The notes under the pieces are model-generated. The model ran no database searches and was not told the DNA's origin. It saw nothing but the letters and a program-made list of their open reading frames with translations. Below are positions 59,209 to 64,000 of a DNA stretch of 64,000 nucleotides, one piece after another; positions within the stretch are counted from its first letter, which is position 1, and the number at the start of each line of letters is the position of its first letter. This DNA is from Halpernia sp048269545 (GTDB taxonomy: Bacteria; Bacteroidota; Bacteroidia; Flavobacteriales; Weeksellaceae), in NCBI RefSeq assembly GCF_048269545.1, contig NZ_JBLXIJ010000008.1, positions 53,514 through 117,513 on the forward strand, given 5' to 3'. The translations under genes were made by a program, and so were the position numbers.

Positions 59209-60608
59209 TGTTATTAAAAAATTCTTCTTCTAATTTCTTTTGGGCTCTTTTTGATCGAGGCGGAATGTTATTAATGCAGTTTATTGCATTAATTTATTTA
59301 TCTCATTTGGTTAGTCCCTACGATTTTGGTTTAATTGCAATATTATCAATATTTATAAATTTATCAAATGTATTAATCGACTCTGGAATGATGGGTGCTT
59401 TAATTAAGAAAAAGTATGTTGAAAACATTGATTATAATACTTTCTTTACTTATAATCTTTTTTTTAGTGTTTTAATTTATTTAATTTTATTTTTTTCAGC
59501 ACCTTTAATTGCAAATTTTTACCATATACCTTCTATAATATTATATATTAGAATATTGTCACTCGCAATTGTTATCAATGCTTTTGGGTTAGTCCAAACA
59601 GTTAAGTTAACGAGAGATTTACAATTTAAAACTCAGGCAATTATTACAATAAGTTCTCAAATACTTTCAGTTTTATTATCTATTGTAATCGCTAAAATGG
59701 GTTATGGTATTTGGTCATTAATTGCTTTGCAATTGTTACATTTTTTTTTTAGTGCATTATTTCTTTCTATAGTAAACAAATTTAGACTTAGTATTCAATT
59801 TTCAAGAGAATCTTTCAAAGAACAATTTTCTTTTGGAGGTCCATTATTAATATCTAATATACTTATGATTATTAATAATAATATATATAGTTCAATTATT
59901 GGGAAATATTATAACGCGAAAGATGCGGGATATTTTTATCAAAGTAATAAACTACAAAACACTCCTGTTGGAATTGTTTCCGCAGTAATTGATAAAGTGA
60001 GTTTTACCATGTTATCAAAAGCGAAAGATCTTAAAGAAATGATAACCGTGGGGCATGATTTATATAAATATCTATATTTTGTAATTATACCAATTTTCGT
60101 ATATTTTAATGAAATATCTGAAGATTTTTTTATTTTTATTTTTGGAAATAAGTGGATTATTTCAGCTCCAATATTTAAAATTTTATGTTATGCGATAATT
60201 CCATTAATTATTAAGATATTAAATAGAAGTTTATTAAAAGCACATGGTGAGACCAAAATAATATTAGCTTTAGAATTTGCCATAACTACTGTTGGACTTA
60301 CACTTTTAATTTTCGTTGTAAGTAAAGGTTTGCATTGGATTGCCTATTCTATTGTTTTAAATAGTATTATAATTGCTATTTTAAGTTCATTTTTTGTTAA
60401 AATTAAGTTAGAATACGGAATGCTTTCTCAATTTAGTATTATAGTTCGTCCTCTGATTTTATCTGTTTTGTCTCTAATTATTGTAGATTCTCTATTTTGT
60501 TGGATTAATCTGGATAGTTTAATTGAAGGAATATTGAAATTTATATTTTATTTTATATTTATAATAATATTTAATATTAAATTTTTAAAAAAAATGTTAA
60601 TTAAATGA
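59208..60608 (+). CDS. oligosaccharide flippase (Wzx-like, MOP superfamily)
   Basis: 466 residues, very hydrophobic, about twelve to fourteen helices. SSNFFWALFDRGGMLLMQFI at the N-terminus, then the Polysacc_synt pattern LVSPYDFGLIAILSIFINLS and DSGMMGALIKKKYVE. It also has FGGPLLISNILMIINNNIYS near residue 205. It would flip the lipid-linked repeat unit across the inner membrane. Overlaps rfbC by one base and the polymerase gene by four bases (ATGA), so it is in a tight operon. Confidence 0.9.
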   Translation: MLLKNSSSNFFWALFDRGGMLLMQFIALIYLSHLVSPYDFGLIAILSIFINLSNVLIDSGMMGALIKKKYVENIDYNTFFTYNLFFSVLIYLILFFSAPLIANFYHIPSIILYIRILSLAIVINAFGLVQTVKLTRDLQFKTQAIITISSQILSVLLSIVIAKMGYGIWSLIALQLLHFFFSALFLSIVNKFRLSIQFSRESFKEQFSFGGPLLISNILMIINNNIYSSIIGKYYNAKDAGYFYQSNKLQNTPVGIVSAVIDKVSFTMLSKAKDLKEMITVGHDLYKYLYFVIIPIFVYFNEISEDFFIFIFGNKWIISAPIFKILCYAIIPLIIKILNRSLLKAHGETKIILALEFAITTVGLTLLIFVVSKGLHWIAYSIVLNSIIIAILSSFFVKIKLEYGMLSQFSIIVRPLILSVLSLIIVDSLFCWINLDSLIEGILKFIFYFIFIIIFNIKFLKKMLIK

Positions 60609-62083
60609 AGTTGAACATAAAACTTTCAACCTTTCTTATAGCAGTATCCCTTATTGTTTATTTGATTTTGTATGCTTTTTTGCAGTCCGAGAGAATGAAC
60701 GTGGCTCTAATATCGAAAATTTTAATATTTAACCTACTTATTATTGTTATATTTTTTCTTCAGTATGAACCGTATTCTAATCTTAGGAAACAATATATTA
60801 GAATCTCTACTATTTTTCTATTAGGGTATTGTGTTGTCTTTTTTCAATTTAATTTAGATTATGTATTAGGAAATGTTGGAGAGTCATTTACTAGATTTTG
60901 GGTAAATTATAATATAGTTCCAAAAGCTTTAATAATTTCGTCAATTGGTTTAGTTTGTTTCCTTTTAGGATATTCTATTAAAAAGCAATTCCCTACTCGA
61001 AAGAAAATTGAAATTACTCCTTCAAAGCTCTCATTAAATGGCTATAATGTTCTTACTGCACTTTTTTTACTAATATACTTAATAACTATAAATCCTCTTT
61101 ATATTGCTGGTGGGTATGGAGTTATGGAAATGGGCGAACCCGCACGCTTTTGTGCTGTGCTTTTTGAATTATCATTTACAGCGGGGATTATCCAACATAT
61201 TCTTAATTTAAGTAGTGATAATAGAAAAGAAATTTCTCCTTTCCAATTTGTAAAATCACTCGGTTTATTAAGACTTTCTTTTTTAATAGTTTATACTTTT
61301 ACAGTTTTAGCTTCTGGTGATAGAGGGCCTGTTATATATTTAGCTACCGGAATTGTGGCTTCTTATATTGTTTTAACGAAGTGGAAAATATCAATGTATA
61401 AATTTATAGGTGTCTTTTTTTTAGCCTCTGTTATAGTTTCTTCTTTGACGGTTTTAAGAAATAACATCAATTCAAATGTTCCAATTTCTGTGAGGCTTTT
61501 TGAAGCCTTTATAGGAAATAATAAAAGTGGCGGTTATGTATCTTTAGAAAATATTAATTCGATATCTGGTTCTACATTGGAACTCTCTACTTCGGTTAGA
61601 ACTTTACATATTGCCGTAAATGAAGTGCCACAAAACAGACCTTTTTTTTATGGAAAGTTTCAAATGCTAAAAATTGTAACAATAATTCCTTTAGGACAAC
61701 AGGCTATTAAATATTTTTTCCATTTAAAGGATACAGAATTAACATCTGAAAAATACATCTCTGAATTAGTAGGGGCAAAAAAAGGAAGTGAAGGTACTTC
61801 TTGTATTGCAGATTTGTACTTAGACTTTGGTTTAGTCGGTGTGATTTTAGTAATGTTTTTATTTGGATATTACGTGCGCTTTATTGAGGTAGAAGCTTTG
61901 GGTAAAAATCATTTTGGGAAAGTAATTAGTATAATTGCATTTGTTATTATTTGTCAATATGCAATATATATACCTCGCGCAACTATATTATTTAATTTAA
62001 GAAATATTGTGTGGGTTTGGTCTATTATTAAAATTGTAAATATATTAACCCCGAAAGGAAAACAACGAATAACAATAGAATAA
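60605..62083 (+). CDS. polysaccharide repeat-unit polymerase (Wzy-like)
   Basis: 492 residues with about twelve helices and a large loop near residues 270-385. ASGDRGPVIYLATGIVASYI near residue 238 is the arginine-containing motif seen in OTnc/Wzy-type O-antigen polymerases (SGDRG). The C-terminal half has LYLDFGLVGVILVMFLFGYY. The pairing with a Wzx-type flippase gene supports the Wzy role. Sequence similarity in this family is low, so the call rests on topology, SGDRG and context. Confidence 0.82.
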   Translation: MKLNIKLSTFLIAVSLIVYLILYAFLQSERMNVALISKILIFNLLIIVIFFLQYEPYSNLRKQYIRISTIFLLGYCVVFFQFNLDYVLGNVGESFTRFWVNYNIVPKALIISSIGLVCFLLGYSIKKQFPTRKKIEITPSKLSLNGYNVLTALFLLIYLITINPLYIAGGYGVMEMGEPARFCAVLFELSFTAGIIQHILNLSSDNRKEISPFQFVKSLGLLRLSFLIVYTFTVLASGDRGPVIYLATGIVASYIVLTKWKISMYKFIGVFFLASVIVSSLTVLRNNINSNVPISVRLFEAFIGNNKSGGYVSLENINSISGSTLELSTSVRTLHIAVNEVPQNRPFFYGKFQMLKIVTIIPLGQQAIKYFFHLKDTELTSEKYISELVGAKKGSEGTSCIADLYLDFGLVGVILVMFLFGYYVRFIEVEALGKNHFGKVISIIAFVIICQYAIYIPRATILFNLRNIVWVWSIIKIVNILTPKGKQRITIE

Positions 62084-62094
62084 AGTATTTGCTT

Positions 62095-62102
62095 TATATT
62101 TG
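62095..62102 (+). promoter_or_regulatory. possible -7 element TATATTTG before the glycosyltransferase
   Basis: Exact TAnnTTTG match, 38 bases before the ATG at 62141; no -33 word recognised. It may be an internal promoter. Confidence 0.35.
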
Positions 62103-62140
62103 TGCTTATACTTTAAGAAATAAAAATACTAGTGAAATAA

Positions 62141-63241
62141 ATGAAATTAATTATAAATACAGTCAATTTAAAAATTGGTGGAGCATTTCAGAGATCATTA
62201 TCTTTTTTAAATGAATTAAAAGAATTTGGAAAAGACAAATATTATGTTTTCTATAATTCTGATATAGGAAAACAACTAGATATAGAATCTTTTCCTTCTA
62301 ATTTTAGTTTTTACAAATTTGATCACAGTCCTGCTTCTCTAAAATATCGAAGAAGTATTGTTAAGAGATTTAATGAGATTCAGAAAGAGGTCAATCCAGA
62401 TGTTGTATTTTCTTTTGTAAATCCAGCATACTGGAGAGCTAAAAGTCCGCATTTAGTTGGTTATGCTGTACCTCATATTGTGTATGATGATTACAAATAT
62501 GTAAAGAAAAATGATTTAAGAACAAAGCTTGAAATGGCATATAAGAAGTTTTGGACTAAATACGAAGCAGATTATCATGTAGTTCAAACAGAAGATGTGC
62601 GGCAGAGACTGTCGAAGAAAATTAATATTCCATTGAAAAACATTTTTTTAGTCACTAATGGAATTGGGAAACAGTATAAAGATATTACACCAATTAAAAA
62701 AGCTCAAACAGAAGTGAAAAAACTTCTAATGATTAGTACTTTTAGACCAAGTAAGAATTTTGATATTATTAAAAAAGTGATTCCCCTATTGCAAGACGAT
62801 ATTTTTAAATATGAATTTCATATTACGATTGATAAAAATGATTATGAAAAAAATTTTAAAGGTTTTGAAAATGCTGTAATTAATCATGGCCATGTAAAAG
62901 CTATTGAAGGTCCAGGATTATATAATGATGCAGATGCTATGTTTTTGCCATCACATTTAGAATGTTTTTCAGCTTCTTACCCAGAAGCCATGAAAATGGA
63001 AAAGCCTATTTTAACTTCAGATTTGTCATTTGCACATACCGTTTGTGGAGATGCAGCTATTTATTTTGATAATATGGATGAAAAGGATATTGCAGAAAAA
63101 ATTAAAAATCTTTTTAATGATAAAAATTTGTATGATAATCAAATAAAATTAGGACTTGAGCAATTACAAATTTTTCAAAATTCAAGAGAACAGGCAGAAT
63201 CGTATATTGAAATCTGTAAACAAATAATGCTATATACTTGA
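62141..63241 (+). CDS. glycosyltransferase, GT4 family
   Basis: 366 residues, GT-B fold. N-terminus LIINTVNLKIGGAFQRSLSF (glycine loop), a central linker, then ISTFRPSKNFDIIKKVIPLL and the C-terminal donor-binding EX7E region ECFSASYPEAMKMEKPILTS near residue 283. It adds one sugar to the lipid-linked repeat unit on the cytoplasmic side; donor unknown. ATG at 62141; the next gene starts three bases after its stop. Confidence 0.88.
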   Translation: MKLIINTVNLKIGGAFQRSLSFLNELKEFGKDKYYVFYNSDIGKQLDIESFPSNFSFYKFDHSPASLKYRRSIVKRFNEIQKEVNPDVVFSFVNPAYWRAKSPHLVGYAVPHIVYDDYKYVKKNDLRTKLEMAYKKFWTKYEADYHVVQTEDVRQRLSKKINIPLKNIFLVTNGIGKQYKDITPIKKAQTEVKKLLMISTFRPSKNFDIIKKVIPLLQDDIFKYEFHITIDKNDYEKNFKGFENAVINHGHVKAIEGPGLYNDADAMFLPSHLECFSASYPEAMKMEKPILTSDLSFAHTVCGDAAIYFDNMDEKDIAEKIKNLFNDKNLYDNQIKLGLEQLQIFQNSREQAESYIEICKQIMLYT

Positions 63242-63244
63242 GAT

Positions 63245-64000
63245 ATGAAAAAAGTAAATGTATCAGTCGTATTATATAACAATGATATTGAAGAATTAAA
63301 AACAGCAATTAATTGTGCATTAGGAAGTGAATTGGTTGATAAAGTAATATTAATAGATAACTCAGAAACGGATAGTTTAAAAATATTAAAAGATTTAAAT
63401 CCAGATAGAATTACTTATTTTTTCCAAAATGAGAATATGGGATTTGGTAGTGCTCATAATGTATCAATTAAAATTTCTATTGAGAATAAGACTAAATACC
63501 ATTTAATTCTAAATCCAGATGTCGAATTTTCAAGCGATATACTACAAGAATTATATAATTACATGGAAAAAAATACCGATTGTGGTATGGTCACTCCAAA
63601 AATATTTTATAAAACTGGTGAACTTCAACGGCTGTGTAAAAGAATACCTACTTTCATTCAATTGTATGGTAAAAGAATTTTTCCGAAAAAAATTAAAAAT
63701 AAAATTAACGCACGAATAGAATTACATGATTTTGGCTATGATACTCTTTTAAATGTTCCCTATTTATCGGGTTGTTTTATGTTTTGCAGAACAGAAGCCC
63801 TAAATAAAGTGGATGGTTTTGATGATCGTTATTTTATGTATATGGAAGATTTAGACTTAACTAGAAGTATTCATAGATATTATAAAACAATATTTTATCC
63901 AAATGTTTCAATTATTCATGGATATAGAAACGAATCTAAAACAAATAGAAAATTGCTGAAAGCATTAATCATTTCTTCTATTCAATATTTTAATAAATAC
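63245..64000 (+). CDS. glycosyltransferase, GT2 family, partial (3' end off the window)
   Basis: Open from ATG 63245 to the window edge, 252 codons. The GT2 start VNVSVVLYNNDIEELKTAIN, the nucleotide loop NMGFGSAHNVSIKISI, the DxD-like NPDVEF near residue 93, and VPYLSGCFMFCRTEAL, VDGFDDRYFMYMEDLDL near residue 195 fit the rhamnosyltransferase-like GT2 subgroup. With rfbB/rfbC upstream, transfer of rhamnose or another 6-deoxy sugar is plausible but not shown. It follows the GT4 gene by three bases. Confidence 0.87.
   Translation, partial: MKKVNVSVVLYNNDIEELKTAINCALGSELVDKVILIDNSETDSLKILKDLNPDRITYFFQNENMGFGSAHNVSIKISIENKTKYHLILNPDVEFSSDILQELYNYMEKNTDCGMVTPKIFYKTGELQRLCKRIPTFIQLYGKRIFPKKIKNKINARIELHDFGYDTLLNVPYLSGCFMFCRTEALNKVDGFDDRYFMYMEDLDLTRSIHRYYKTIFYPNVSIIHGYRNESKTNRKLLKALIISSIQYFNKY

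Noticed and set aside
1..64000. CRISPR arrays, tRNA or rRNA genes, IS transposases, prophage or integrase genes.
   Set aside because: None was seen: no regularly spaced identical repeats, no cloverleaf with CCA-adjacent acceptor stem, and no DDE or tyrosine recombinase motifs among the proteins.

Overview
The window is AT-rich (roughly 30% G+C by eye) chromosomal DNA from a member of the Bacteroidota. Family-level gene content points to the Flavobacteriia, most likely Weeksellaceae (Chryseobacterium and relatives). The signs are DUF6263 and DUF4834 proteins, a MutS2 without an Smr domain, a type IX secretion sorting domain, MVA-pathway mvaD, and repeated use of the Bacteroidota -7 promoter word TAnnTTTG. 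No tRNA, rRNA or CRISPR array was seen. The genus call is inference from gene families, not from a database search.

Layout. (1) 1-11.1 kb: the 3' end of an isochorismate synthase gene, then a long minus-strand run forming an aerotolerance (Bat) operon: moxR, a TlpA-type thioredoxin, a DUF58 protein, a BatD-like membrane protein, batA, batB, batC, batD, followed by marC and a small membrane protein. (2) 11.3-18.4 kb: DinB-like protein, rlmB, a lipoprotein, DUF4834, a YfhO membrane protein, and a GT4 glycosyltransferase, with a small GIY-YIG nuclease unit lodged between the last two. (3) 18.5-26.8 kb: iron permease family protein, two frameshifted genes, mutS2, a lipoprotein, a T9SS-exported protein broken by a stop codon, and a histidine kinase/LuxR-type response regulator pair. 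(4) 26.8-47.4 kb: housekeeping genes (ung, mscS-like, pdxJ, acyl-CoA synthetase, mvaD, purK, purE, a Cys/Met PLP enzyme with a divergent Lrp regulator, desaturase, glyA, recX). (5) 47.5-64 kb: a Wzx/Wzy-type surface polysaccharide locus: initial dehydratase, Wza-like export lipoprotein, Wzc-like tyrosine kinase, two nucleotide-sugar dehydrogenases, two 4-epimerases, rfbB/rfbC, flippase, polymerase, and glycosyltransferases running off the right edge.

How the genes work together. The Bat operon couples a MoxR ATPase with von Willebrand A proteins and TPR scaffolding at the membrane, here with a periplasmic thioredoxin inserted second. The polysaccharide locus makes UDP-hexuronic and UDP-N-acetylhexosaminuronic acids and a dTDP-6-deoxy sugar, then flips, polymerises and exports the chain.

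Most notable structure. A GIY-YIG nuclease gene lies between inverted copies of a GTCATTCTGA/AGATTCTTC palindrome (16641-17122). A decayed GIY-YIG gene lies between related inverted ends at 35580-35920. A 27-base solo half of the same palindrome sits in frame inside pdxJ (30337-30363). Together these suggest a small nuclease-linked mobile palindrome family, comparable in logic to REP/RAYT systems. Secondary points are three broken genes within 19.0-23.4 kb, a perfect 13-bp inverted repeat likely to be the Lrp operator, and a recX whose conserved N-terminus lies upstream of any normal start codon.
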